Shown here: piece after piece, positions 1 to 5,666 of the stretch
Layout of the letters: each line of letters opens with the position of its first letter
How positions within the stretch are numbered: the stretch's first letter is position 1
DNA from: Gemmataceae bacterium
Lineage (GTDB): Bacteria; Planctomycetota; Planctomycetia; Gemmatales; Gemmataceae
DNA: 6,448 bases
Direction of reading: 5' to 3'
Assembly: GCA_009691815.1 (NCBI GenBank)
Contig: SIAL01000208.1
Location: 1 to 6,448, forward strand
Program-made: the position numbers and the translations under genes
Notes under the pieces: generated by a model
Told to the model about the DNA's origin: nothing
The model's database searches: none
The model's input: the letters and a program-made list of their open reading frames with translations, nothing else

Positions 1-17
1 ACGGTTTTGCAAACCGT
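1..17. repeat. Short perfect hairpin at the left edge
   Basis: Positions 1-7 (acggttt) are the exact reverse complement of 11-17 (aaaccgt), with a 3-nt loop at 8-10. It lies about 40 bases beyond the stop of the possible minus-strand remnant at 55-213. It could be part of a terminator, but no T-run follows on either strand inside the window, and the left side is cut off by the window edge. Confidence 0.4.
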
Positions 18-54
18 TGCCTTACCACTTGGCGAAGGGCCCATGATTATCATC

Positions 55-213
55 TTAAGGCATGTTGGCATTGGGGTCAACCACATGCTTTACCCCAGAA
101 ATGTGGCCTGACCATCCGACCTGCCCTCCCTTGATCGAATAGGGGCTTGGAAACACCGAAGGAACAGAAGAAATTGGCTTGGGGTAGGGAAACCTAATCC
201 GATTTGGTGGTTG
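55..213 (-). pseudogene. Possible C-terminal remnant of a minus-strand gene
   Basis: The minus strand stays open for 52 codons, from just inside a TGA (complement of 214-216) down to a TAA (complement of 55-57). The translation ends with the stretch GGQVGWSGHISGVKHVVDPN followed by ANMP, which reads like a real protein end: it has varied residues and no low complexity. No ATG lies near its 5' end; the only ordinary alternative start is a GTG at 154-156, which would give about 33 codons. I do not recognise the family. It could be the tail of a gene whose upstream part was lost, a small gene with an unusual start, or chance. Two plus-strand frames also enter from the left edge and stop at 109-111 and about 44, so coding is not settled. 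Confidence 0.22.
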
Positions 214-256
214 TCATTCAAGGGAAATTTACCCAAAATGGGTCTATCGGAAATTC

Positions 257-260
257 GGAG
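257..260 (+). promoter_or_regulatory. Ribosome-binding site deciding the DUF1080 start
   Basis: GGAG with a 9-nt spacer precedes the ATG at 270. This favours that ATG over the upstream in-frame TTG (204) and GTG (207), because the ATG also places a twin-arginine motif at the very N terminus. Confidence 0.5.
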
Positions 261-269
261 TCCCCTTGG

Positions 270-1247
270 ATGGTGAACCGTCGGTTTCTCCTAGAAAAAC
301 TGGGCCTACTTTCTTTGGCCCCAACCTTATTAACCAAAACGGTTAATGGTTTTGACTCATTGCATCCCATCCTGCCAAAGGGAATCTTCCCTCCAAGTGA
401 ATATTTGGCCCACCTAGCAGACGGCAAACCATTTGGTCTCCAAATCACGCCGACCAGTCCCTTTCGTGTGGCAATTCATGCCTTTTCCGGGGGGCTCCCG
501 GGATTGGGCTTCGACAAGTTGTGGGAGCAGAGCCTCAAAGGGAAATGGAATGATGGGAATTTAGCATTTGTTGGGGATGGTGGTGGGTGGACCATTCAAG
601 GGAATCTTGAAACTATCCGCGGTATCAACCACAAAAGGGAAACTTTTGAAGGTGTAGCTGTTATTCCCCGAAATCCTAAATCCCTTGGAAAACACCCTTC
701 CAAAGGAGCCAAGGTCCTTTTTGACGGGACCAATCTCAGTCATTTTAAACAGGCGAAAAAAAATCAAGAAGGCTACCTTGGTGTAGGTTGTGAAACGGTG
801 GACTCCTTTCAGGATTTTTTGCTTCATATCGAATTTCGATTGCCCTTGTTACCCGAAAAGCGGGGACAAGATCGGGCCAATAGCGGCGTTTACATTCAGA
901 ACCGATACGAAATCCAGATTCTTGATAGCTTTGCCCTTGAGGGTTCTAAGAATGAATGTGGCTCCATTTATGAATATCGCGCTCCGGAAATGAATGGCTG
1001 TTTGCCCCCAAACCAATGGCAGGCGTTCGATATCGATTTTCGATCGGCCCGGTTTGAAGGCGGGAAAAAGATTAAAAATGCTTTAATAAGTGTCAAACAC
1101 AATGACATCTTGGTTCATGACAAAATCGAAATTCCCAAACAAACGGGATATGGACGCAAAGAAGGCCCCGATCCCGGGCCTATTCAACTGCAAAACCATG
1201 GAAGCCCGGTGGTCTTTCGAAACTTTTGGATTTTAGAGAACCATTAA
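270..1247 (+). CDS. Tat-exported DUF1080 (3-keto-disaccharide hydrolase) domain protein
   Basis: The protein has 325 residues from the ATG at 270. The frame is open upstream to a TTG at 204, but the ATG gives a proper export signal and has GGAG upstream. Residues 3-8 (NRRFLL), followed by a hydrophobic stretch to about residue 21, match a twin-arginine (Tat) signal. Residues about 52-82, with GKPFGLQ and GGLPGLGFD, match the N-terminal extension seen in many planctomycete DUF1080 proteins. The DUF1080 domain (PF06439) starts near VLFDGTN (149-155). It shows the family hallmarks ANSGVYIQNRYEIQILDS (203-220), NQWQAFDIDF, and the C-terminal GPIQLQNHGSPVVFRNFWI (303-321). The fold is a concanavalin-like beta sandwich; characterised relatives hydrolyse 3-keto-glycosides. 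The segment between the VLFDGT motif and the first sandwich strand looks somewhat short for the family. Export to the periplasm is inferred. The substrate cannot be read from sequence. The last 23 bases belong to the duplicated unit described at 1225-1538. Confidence 0.88.
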   Translation: MVNRRFLLEKLGLLSLAPTLLTKTVNGFDSLHPILPKGIFPPSEYLAHLADGKPFGLQITPTSPFRVAIHAFSGGLPGLGFDKLWEQSLKGKWNDGNLAFVGDGGGWTIQGNLETIRGINHKRETFEGVAVIPRNPKSLGKHPSKGAKVLFDGTNLSHFKQAKKNQEGYLGVGCETVDSFQDFLLHIEFRLPLLPEKRGQDRANSGVYIQNRYEIQILDSFALEGSKNECGSIYEYRAPEMNGCLPPNQWQAFDIDFRSARFEGGKKIKNALISVKHNDILVHDKIEIPKQTGYGRKEGPDPGPIQLQNHGSPVVFRNFWILENH

Positions 1248-1380
1248 CACTTTCAAGTCATTTAATGAGCGTGGCCTGCTCATTTTGACTCTTTGTTCCA
1301 AGGCCAGCTAAAGGAAAGATTTATGCACCGAAAAACCTTTGTTTATAGCCTTTTGGCGTTATTGGGAATCTGCACCGCGG
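1225..1380. repeat. Tandem duplication, copy 1
   Basis: This 156-bp unit starts inside the last codons of the DUF1080 gene. It crosses the intergenic hairpin and ends 19 codons into a copy of the thuA-like gene start. It is nearly identical to the adjacent 1381-1538: from position 1235 the offset is a constant 158, and I find one substitution (a at 1301, t at 1459) plus a 2-nt length change near the left end (tttt versus ttcttt). Copy 1 holds the functional 3' end of the DUF1080 gene. Confidence 0.95.
1256..1290. terminator. Intergenic hairpin after the DUF1080 gene, copy 1
   Basis: AATGAGC (1264-1270) pairs with GCTCATT (1278-1284) around a 7-nt loop. The stem continues with AGTCA (1256-1260) against TGACT (1286-1290) across an uneven internal bulge. 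It starts 9 bases after the DUF1080 stop and is followed by ctttgttcc, which is only weakly T-rich. It may act as a weak terminator or as an mRNA-end stabiliser between the two genes. Confidence 0.45.
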
Positions 1381-1394
1381 TTTGGATTCTTTAG
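1323..1394 (+). pseudogene. Orphan signal-peptide ORF made by the duplication
   Basis: This is a second copy of the thuA-like gene start. AGGA at 1312-1315 is followed by an ATG at 1323. The frame gives 19 codons identical to the real gene (MHRKTFVYSLLALLGICTA), then crosses the duplication junction and reads VWIL before a TAG at 1392-1394. The 23-residue product would be a signal peptide with no mature domain. Since the ribosome-binding site is an exact copy of the real one, it may be translated if transcribed. It is most simply a by-product of the duplication; a role as a leader peptide is speculation. Confidence 0.7.
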
Positions 1395-1413
1395 AGAACC
1401 ATTAACACTTTCA

Positions 1414-1448
1414 AGTCATTTAATGAGCGTGGCCTGCTCATTTTGACT
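1414..1448. terminator. Intergenic hairpin, duplicated copy 2
   Basis: This is the same stem-loop as at 1256-1290, moved by exactly 158 bases. It now lies between the orphan ORF and the real thuA-like gene, so a transcript coming from the DUF1080 gene must cross two copies of the hairpin. Confidence 0.45.
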
Positions 1449-1469
1449 CTTTGTTCCATGGCCAGCTAA

Positions 1470-1473
1470 AGGA
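1470..1473 (+). promoter_or_regulatory. Ribosome-binding site of the thuA-like gene
   Basis: AGGA within ctaaaggaaag lies 7 bases before the ATG at 1481. It decides against the upstream in-frame TTG at 1451, which would add ten residues ahead of the signal peptide. Confidence 0.65.
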
Positions 1474-1480
1474 AAGATTT

Positions 1481-2257
1481 ATGCACCGAAAAACCTTTGT
1501 TTATAGCCTTTTGGCGTTATTGGGAATCTGCACCGCGGGTTGGACCCAAGAAACGGCAAAACCCAAGAAAATCTTGGTAATTACAGAATCCAAAGGCTTT
1601 GTTCACTCCGTGGTAAAACGCCCAAGCCCTAATGAACATTGCCTTGTTGAAAAGGTTTTAACCCAATTGGGCAAGGACACCGGGAAATTTGAGGTAACTT
1701 GCTCCCAGGATTCCCGTAAAGAGATCACCGCCGAAAATCTGGCCAAATACGACGCGGTGTTCTTTTACACCACAGGCGAGTTGCCCTTAAGCGACACGCA
1801 AAAAGCGGATTTGCTGGATTTCGTTCGGTCCGGTAAAGGGTTCACCGGGAGCCATTGTGCTAGTGATACTTTTTACAAATGGCCCGAATACGGCAACCTT
1901 GTAGGAGGGTACTTTGACGGACATCCTTGGCATGAAAAAATCAAGGTTGTAGTCGAAATGCAGGACCACCCTGCTATGAAGCATTTGGGGAAGGAATTTG
2001 AAATCACTGATGAAATCTATCAATTCAAGGCCCCGTATGATCGTTCAAAAATTAATGTATTGATGAACATGAAGCTAAAAGAGGGGGATAAACGGGGAAA
2101 CCGCAAAGATGGGGATTATGCCCTCACTTGGACCAAAGATTATGGCAAGGGGCGGATGTTTTATACCGCCTTGGGCCATCGGGAAGATGTTTGGGCCGAT
2201 ACCCGATTTCAGAAAATGATGGTTGCCGGAATCCTTTGGGCCGCCGGGGGCCAATAG
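1481..2257 (+). CDS. Exported ThuA-like domain protein
   Basis: The protein has 258 residues from the ATG at 1481. Residues 2-4 are basic, 6-16 are hydrophobic, and a likely cleavage site lies near 19-23, so a Sec signal peptide is expected. The rest is one ThuA-like domain (PF06283), a glutamine-amidotransferase-like flavodoxin fold. Recognisable pieces are KKILVITESKGFVH (29-42), YDAVFFYTTGELPLS, GFTGSHCASDTF (120-131), GGYFDGHPWH (142-151), DEIYQF (177-182) and RMFYTALGHREDVW ending at 238. The length is normal for a single-domain member. ThuA was described with ThuB in rhizobial trehalose/sucrose use, where the pair forms 3-keto disaccharides. Planctomycetes carry many secreted paralogues of unknown substrate. 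The neighbouring DUF1080 gene supports a shared 3-keto-sugar role, as inference. Its first 19 codons are duplicated upstream. A perfect hairpin follows the stop. Confidence 0.88.
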   Translation: MHRKTFVYSLLALLGICTAGWTQETAKPKKILVITESKGFVHSVVKRPSPNEHCLVEKVLTQLGKDTGKFEVTCSQDSRKEITAENLAKYDAVFFYTTGELPLSDTQKADLLDFVRSGKGFTGSHCASDTFYKWPEYGNLVGGYFDGHPWHEKIKVVVEMQDHPAMKHLGKEFEITDEIYQFKAPYDRSKINVLMNMKLKEGDKRGNRKDGDYALTWTKDYGKGRMFYTALGHREDVWADTRFQKMMVAGILWAAGGQ

Positions 2258-2260
2258 TTT

Positions 2261-2270
2261 GACCTAGGTC
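2261..2270. repeat. 10-bp perfect palindrome
   Basis: GACCTAGGTC equals its own reverse complement and lies 3 bases after the thuA-like stop. It is short enough to be chance; an operator role is possible but unsupported. Confidence 0.25.
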
Positions 2271-2279
2271 GGTTGAATT

Positions 2280-2310
2280 GATTCACCCATTCCTCCCTGA
2301 TGGGTGAATC
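2280..2310. terminator. Perfect 11-bp stem-loop after the thuA-like gene
   Basis: GATTCACCCAT (2280-2290) is the exact reverse complement of ATGGGTGAATC (2300-2310), with a 9-nt loop. A partly competing outer pairing also exists: TGAATTGA (2274-2281) with TCAATTCA (2323-2330). No T-run follows (atcttgatttcc), so this is not a classic intrinsic terminator on the plus strand. The placement between two genes in a 118-bp gap fits a transcript-end hairpin or a protein-binding site. Confidence 0.5.
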
Positions 2311-2365
2311 ATCTTGATTTCCTCAATTCAGCACGGTAGTCGATCCCGCCTAATTTCTCTTTTTT

Positions 2366-2369
2366 GGAG
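2366..2369 (+). promoter_or_regulatory. Ribosome-binding site for the gene at 2376
   Basis: GGAG with a 6-nt spacer precedes the ATG at 2376. It decides against the in-frame TTG at 2364, which itself overlaps this site. Confidence 0.55.
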
Positions 2370-2375
2370 CGGTTT

Positions 2376-3554
2376 ATGATACGATCAAGATTCTTTTTGA
2401 GTTTTGCCTGTTTATGCCTCATTCAATCAGGATACCTAAAAGCCCTTGATTCTGAGAAAATCGGAGAAATGGCAAAAAGCCTCAATGATGCCCAAGCTCG
2501 CGGAGGCAATTCCGAATTGATGGCGCAAAAGTGGCAAGCATTGGTTGCCGAAAGCCAAGCCGCCGTTCCTGAAATTCTCAATGCAATGGATGCCGCCAAA
2601 CCCCTTGGACTCAATTGGTTAAGGCCTGCCCTAGATGCGGTTTTGGAAAAAGAAAAACCCACCCTTAAGACAATTTCCACGCTGGAATCGTTCGTAAAAA
2701 ATAGTGCAAATGATGGGATAGCCCGCAGGCAAGCATTTGAGTGGTTGCAAAAACTGGATGAAACTAAAGCAAAGCAATTGGTTCCCGGGTTTCTGACGGA
2801 TATCAATCCAGACCTTCGCCGGGATGCCGTCGCTTCGGAAATCAGCTCGTTGAAAAGCCTTCCCAAAGGAATCCAAGTTACCAATAAAGGCAAAGCTATT
2901 TTGAAGGTTGCATGCGACCTTGATCAGGTTACCGAACTGGCCAAAATCTTAAAAACGGAAAGCGTAGAAGTTGACCTCCTTAAGCATTATGGTTTCCTAA
3001 CCGATTGGGCTGTGCTTGGAATTTTTGACAACACCAAAGAACTGGGTTTCGAAAAAGCTTATGCTGTTGAACCTAGGGTGGATCCCACCAAAACTTATCA
3101 AGGAAAAGGTGATAAACCGGCCAAATGGTTTACGATAAAAACCAATTCACCTGAGGGCTTTGTGGATTTCAACAAATTGATCGGAAAAGAAAAATCGGCA
3201 ATTGCATACGCCTGGACCAAGGTGGAGTCACCCACCGATCAGGAAGTCGAGATTCGGTTGGGATGCATCACTTCGCTCAAAGTTTGGTTAAACGGTGAAT
3301 GGGTTTTCCAACGAGATGAATATCATCATGGGCAAAATCCCAACCAACATATTGCCCGGTGTAAACTGAAAAAGGGAACCAACGACCTATTGGTAAAAGT
3401 TTGTCAAAACAACCAAACTGAACCCTACGCGCAAAATTGGCAGCTACAGGCTCGATTCACCGATTTCGCCGGGTATCGGGCGGATGTAAAACAGGCGGCC
3501 TTACCCATGATTCCCGTTGCGGAAACATCCAAAGATTTAAAGGAGACAAAGTAA
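2376..3554 (+). CDS. Exported helical plus beta-sandwich protein, function unknown
   Basis: The protein has 392 residues from the ATG at 2376. Residues 1-23 form a Sec-type signal (basic RSR, hydrophobic FFLSFACLCLI, possible cleavage after LKA). Residues about 25-200 are mostly alpha-helical, with repeated helix pairs such as ALDAVLEKEKPTLKTISTLE and RRQAFEWLQKLDE, suggesting HEAT-like repeats. A second module starts at DWAVLGIFDN (210-219). It contains AYAWTKVES (277-285), VWLNGEWVF (303-311), EYHHGQNPNQH, and NDLLVKVCQNNQTEP (336-350) before a final WQLQARF strand. From memory, planctomycete secreted proteins share this 'W-x-V-x-G-x-F-D-N ... HHG ... QN-x-QTE' module. It resembles a galactose-binding-like beta sandwich, so carbohydrate or polymer binding is a guess. 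The helical part would be a scaffold. No catalytic residues were recognised. Its stop overlaps the next start by one base, so the two genes are very likely co-translated. Confidence 0.75.
   Translation: MIRSRFFLSFACLCLIQSGYLKALDSEKIGEMAKSLNDAQARGGNSELMAQKWQALVAESQAAVPEILNAMDAAKPLGLNWLRPALDAVLEKEKPTLKTISTLESFVKNSANDGIARRQAFEWLQKLDETKAKQLVPGFLTDINPDLRRDAVASEISSLKSLPKGIQVTNKGKAILKVACDLDQVTELAKILKTESVEVDLLKHYGFLTDWAVLGIFDNTKELGFEKAYAVEPRVDPTKTYQGKGDKPAKWFTIKTNSPEGFVDFNKLIGKEKSAIAYAWTKVESPTDQEVEIRLGCITSLKVWLNGEWVFQRDEYHHGQNPNQHIARCKLKKGTNDLLVKVCQNNQTEPYAQNWQLQARFTDFAGYRADVKQAALPMIPVAETSKDLKETK
3541..3545 (+). promoter_or_regulatory. Ribosome-binding site for the PQQ-propeller gene
   Basis: AGGAG lies inside the end of the preceding gene, 8 bases before the ATG at 3554. 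This fixes the start and excludes the much longer in-frame extension to 3437, which only overlaps the previous gene. Confidence 0.7.
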
Positions 3555-4765
3555 TGAATAAGTTTTGCTTGGGATTGGTTTCCTTTGTTTTGCTTGGAGC
3601 CACACCAACCGTTCAGGCGGGAGATTGGACGCAATTTCGTGGCCCGGATGGAACCGGGGTAAGTAAGGAGTCGGGCCTACCCTCGAAATGGGCGGCCGAT
3701 CAAAACATAGCCTGGAAAGTTCCGCTGCCCGGAAAGGGATTGTCCAGCCCGATAATTCTGGGAAATTCGGTCTATATCACCGCCTGTTCGGAACGAGGCG
3801 AGGGGAGGCTGCATGTGCTGGCCTTTGATGCCAAAACCGGCAAGGAACAGTGGAGAAGAAGTATCATCGCCACGGGAGGAACAGGTTGCCACCCCAAAAC
3901 CAACATGGCGGCCCCTACCCCGGTTGGGTCGGATAAAGCCATAGTTGCTTTATTTGCATCCGCTGACCTTGTGGCCTATAAGGCCAATGGCGATCTCCTT
4001 TGGTGCCGATCCCTTTTTGGTGAAGATTCCGGAATTACCAATCAAGTTGGAATGGCTTCCTCGCTTGGCTTGCACAAAAATACTGTTTTGGTGGAGATGG
4101 AAACCGCCGCTAGTTCCTTCATCTGCGGGGTGGACATCAACACAGGTCGGGAAAAATGGCGTCATCCCCGCACCAAACATGTAAACTGGACCAGCCCTAC
4201 CGTGGTAAACCAAAAGGGGGTAGATATCGCCCTATTTTTGGCCCCAACCGGTTTAACTGCGTGCGATCCCTCTACAGGAAAAATCCTTTGGAACTATTCC
4301 GAAACACCGGGAGGCAACATATCCTCGGCCACTGCTTCCGATGAATTGGTGATTTGCCCCGGGAGTCCCTTGGTTGCGCTTAAAACCGCCCAAACTGGTT
4401 CTACGCCCGAGGTTGCTTGGAAATCATCAAAAGTTGGCGGCACCTATTGCTCCCCTTTGGTTCATGATGGGCGGGTTTATGGGGTTTCCTCCGTGGGAAT
4501 CAATTGTCTGGATGCCGCCACGGGTAAAGACCTTTGGACCCACCGAGTGAAAGGGCCATTTGCAGGTTCCCCCCTGATCGCAGATGGAAAGTTGTTTTTG
4601 GTGAACGAGGAAGGTCTAACAACCGTCCTGAAAATTGGCGGGGATAAGCCAGAGGTTCTTGGGAATAACCGGTTGGGCGAAACCATACTTTGCACTCCCG
4701 CCTTTGCGGGTGGCAAGATCTTTTTGCGAAGCGATTCCACCCTATGGTGCATTGGTGGAAAATAA
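3554..4765 (+). CDS. Secreted PQQ-like beta-propeller repeat protein
   Basis: The protein has 403 residues from the ATG at 3554. A clear Sec signal peptide runs from residue 1 to about 22 (cleavage VQA-GD). The mature protein opens with DWTQFRGPDGTGVS (24-37), the entry motif of many planctomycete PQQ-like (BamB-related, WD-like quinoprotein) propellers. Four blades show the hallmark 'D-x-x-TG-x-x-x-W' at 92-100 (DAKTGKEQW), 194-202 (DINTGREKW), 238-246 (DPSTGKILW) and 320-328 (DAATGKDLW). More degenerate blades lie between them, fitting a seven- or eight-bladed ring. Despite the domain name, nothing shows PQQ binding or dehydrogenase activity; most such proteins are structural or binding proteins outside the cytoplasm. 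It overlaps the gene before it by one base (TAATG) and the one after it by about 11. A BamB-like assembly role is possible, but BamB is normally a lipoprotein and I see no convincing lipobox. Confidence 0.88.
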   Translation: MNKFCLGLVSFVLLGATPTVQAGDWTQFRGPDGTGVSKESGLPSKWAADQNIAWKVPLPGKGLSSPIILGNSVYITACSERGEGRLHVLAFDAKTGKEQWRRSIIATGGTGCHPKTNMAAPTPVGSDKAIVALFASADLVAYKANGDLLWCRSLFGEDSGITNQVGMASSLGLHKNTVLVEMETAASSFICGVDINTGREKWRHPRTKHVNWTSPTVVNQKGVDIALFLAPTGLTACDPSTGKILWNYSETPGGNISSATASDELVICPGSPLVALKTAQTGSTPEVAWKSSKVGGTYCSPLVHDGRVYGVSSVGINCLDAATGKDLWTHRVKGPFAGSPLIADGKLFLVNEEGLTTVLKIGGDKPEVLGNNRLGETILCTPAFAGGKIFLRSDSTLWCIGGK

Positions 4766-5666
4766 ACCAGGGGCTAGGCCCCCCTGTTACCTACCTAGCC
4801 GGAAAAAGGATTCTCATAAGGGGAATTTTGGCAGGGTTGGAATTGTGGCGGGAAGCCTCGGAATGAGCGGGGCGGCGGTCCTTTGTGGAACTGCCGCGCT
4901 TCGTTCGGGGGCGGGGCTGGTTACTGTTTTCACTCCCAAATCGGCTCATTTTATAGTTGCCCTTGGAAATCCCTGCTACTTGGCCTCCCCTTTAGAGGAA
5001 TCGGAGGGGATTCTTAGTTACCAATGTGTGCCGGGGCTTTTGCAAAACCTTGCCAAGATGGATGTGGTTGCGGTTGGTCCCGGTTGTGGCACGGGACCCG
5101 GCTTGGAATCGCTTCTTGGGAGTTTGCTTTCCCAACCGGGGAAATTGGTCCTAGACGCGGATGCCCTAAACCAGTTGGCCCGGATGGGGAATTGGTGGTC
5201 TAATAAAAAAGCAAAAGTCATTTTGACCCCCCACCCGGGAGAAATGCAAAGGCTTACCACAGGGGCGAAAAGGGAAGCCTTGGGATCACGAATGAAATCG
5301 GCAAAAGAATTTGCCAAACTGACCGGTTCCGTGGTGTTGCTCAAAGGACATCAAACGGTAATTGCCAACTGTGACCAAGAGAATACCAACCAAACCGGAA
5401 ATCCGGGCATGGCTAAGGGGGGTTCGGGGGATGTTTTGACGGGAATCATTGCGGCACTTTGGGGACAAGGATTATCCGCCTTTGATTCCGCTCAATTGGG
5501 GGCATTTGTTCATGGAATGGCCGGGGATTTTGCTGCCAAAAAGCAGGGCCAAGTCGCCCTGCTTGCCACCGATCTCCTCATGGAATTAGGAACGGTTTTT
5601 GAAACGGTTAAAGGTCCCAAAAGCTACTTTGAAGTTACCGTAACATTTTCGCCATTACCAACCTAA
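4755..5666 (+). CDS. nnrD: ADP-dependent (S)-NAD(P)H-hydrate dehydratase
   Basis: The enzyme removes water from damaged NADH/NADPH hydrates, using ADP, in the cytoplasm. The protein has about 303 residues if it starts at the GTG at 4755; TTG at 4752 is the alternative. The frame stays open to 4635 but only inside the propeller gene, and the family homology begins near residue 13 (YLPSRKKDSHKGNFG). Visible ribokinase-like motifs are GIVAGSLGMSGAAVL (29-43), GPGCGTGPG (108-116), LDADALNQL (133-141), LTPHPGEM (157-164) and NPGMAKGGSGDVLTG (216-230). The last is the nucleotide-binding signature, with the expected catalytic aspartate at 226. The partner epimerase domain (NnrE/YjeF N-terminal), fused in E. 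coli, is absent and must be encoded elsewhere. The start lies about 11 bases inside the preceding gene with no clear Shine-Dalgarno site, so coupled translation is likely. Its stop overlaps that of the convergent gene. Confidence 0.9.
   Translation: MENKPGARPPCYLPSRKKDSHKGNFGRVGIVAGSLGMSGAAVLCGTAALRSGAGLVTVFTPKSAHFIVALGNPCYLASPLEESEGILSYQCVPGLLQNLAKMDVVAVGPGCGTGPGLESLLGSLLSQPGKLVLDADALNQLARMGNWWSNKKAKVILTPHPGEMQRLTTGAKREALGSRMKSAKEFAKLTGSVVLLKGHQTVIANCDQENTNQTGNPGMAKGGSGDVLTGIIAALWGQGLSAFDSAQLGAFVHGMAGDFAAKKQGQVALLATDLLMELGTVFETVKGPKSYFEVTVTFSPLPT

Larger units (their letters stand above)
1..256. other. Left intergenic stretch, no confident gene
   Basis: Apart from the edge hairpin and the weak minus-strand frame at 55-213, I see nothing firm upstream of the DUF1080 gene. 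No clear -35/-10 pair could be picked out by eye, although the promoter of the first plus-strand gene should lie here. Confidence 0.5.
1381..1538. repeat. Tandem duplication, copy 2
   Basis: This 158-bp unit directly abuts copy 1. It carries a non-functional copy of the DUF1080 gene end, the intergenic hairpin, and the ribosome-binding site and first 19 codons of the real thuA-like gene. The junction at about 1380/1381 fits slippage at a short shared ttgga: the real gene continues ccgcgggttgga and the unit begins cttttgga, while the junction reads ccgcggtttgga. The t at 1459 creates CCATGG and a four-codon ATG frame (1458-1469) whose TAA leads into the ribosome-binding site. Confidence 0.95.

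Noticed and set aside
1225..1538. Insertion sequence or MITE at the duplicated region
   Set aside because: The duplicated unit is simply the local gene end, intergenic region and gene start. There are no terminal inverted repeats and no foreign sequence.
2423..2893. Minus-strand 156-codon frame
   Set aside because: It lies fully opposite a well-supported secreted protein gene, with Ser/Arg-rich shadow composition and no domain.
3437..3553. N-terminal extension of the propeller gene
   Set aside because: It overlaps the previous gene and would bury the clear signal peptide that begins at the ATG at 3554, which has its own AGGAG.
4635..4754. N-terminal extension of the NAD(P)HX dehydratase
   Set aside because: It lies wholly inside the propeller gene in another frame and has no family similarity. 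Homology begins after the GTG at 4755.
3554..4765. Quinoprotein alcohol dehydrogenase
   Set aside because: At 403 residues it is too short, and I see no PQQ-coordinating or cytochrome motifs. The D-x-x-TG-x-x-x-W blades alone indicate only a propeller fold.
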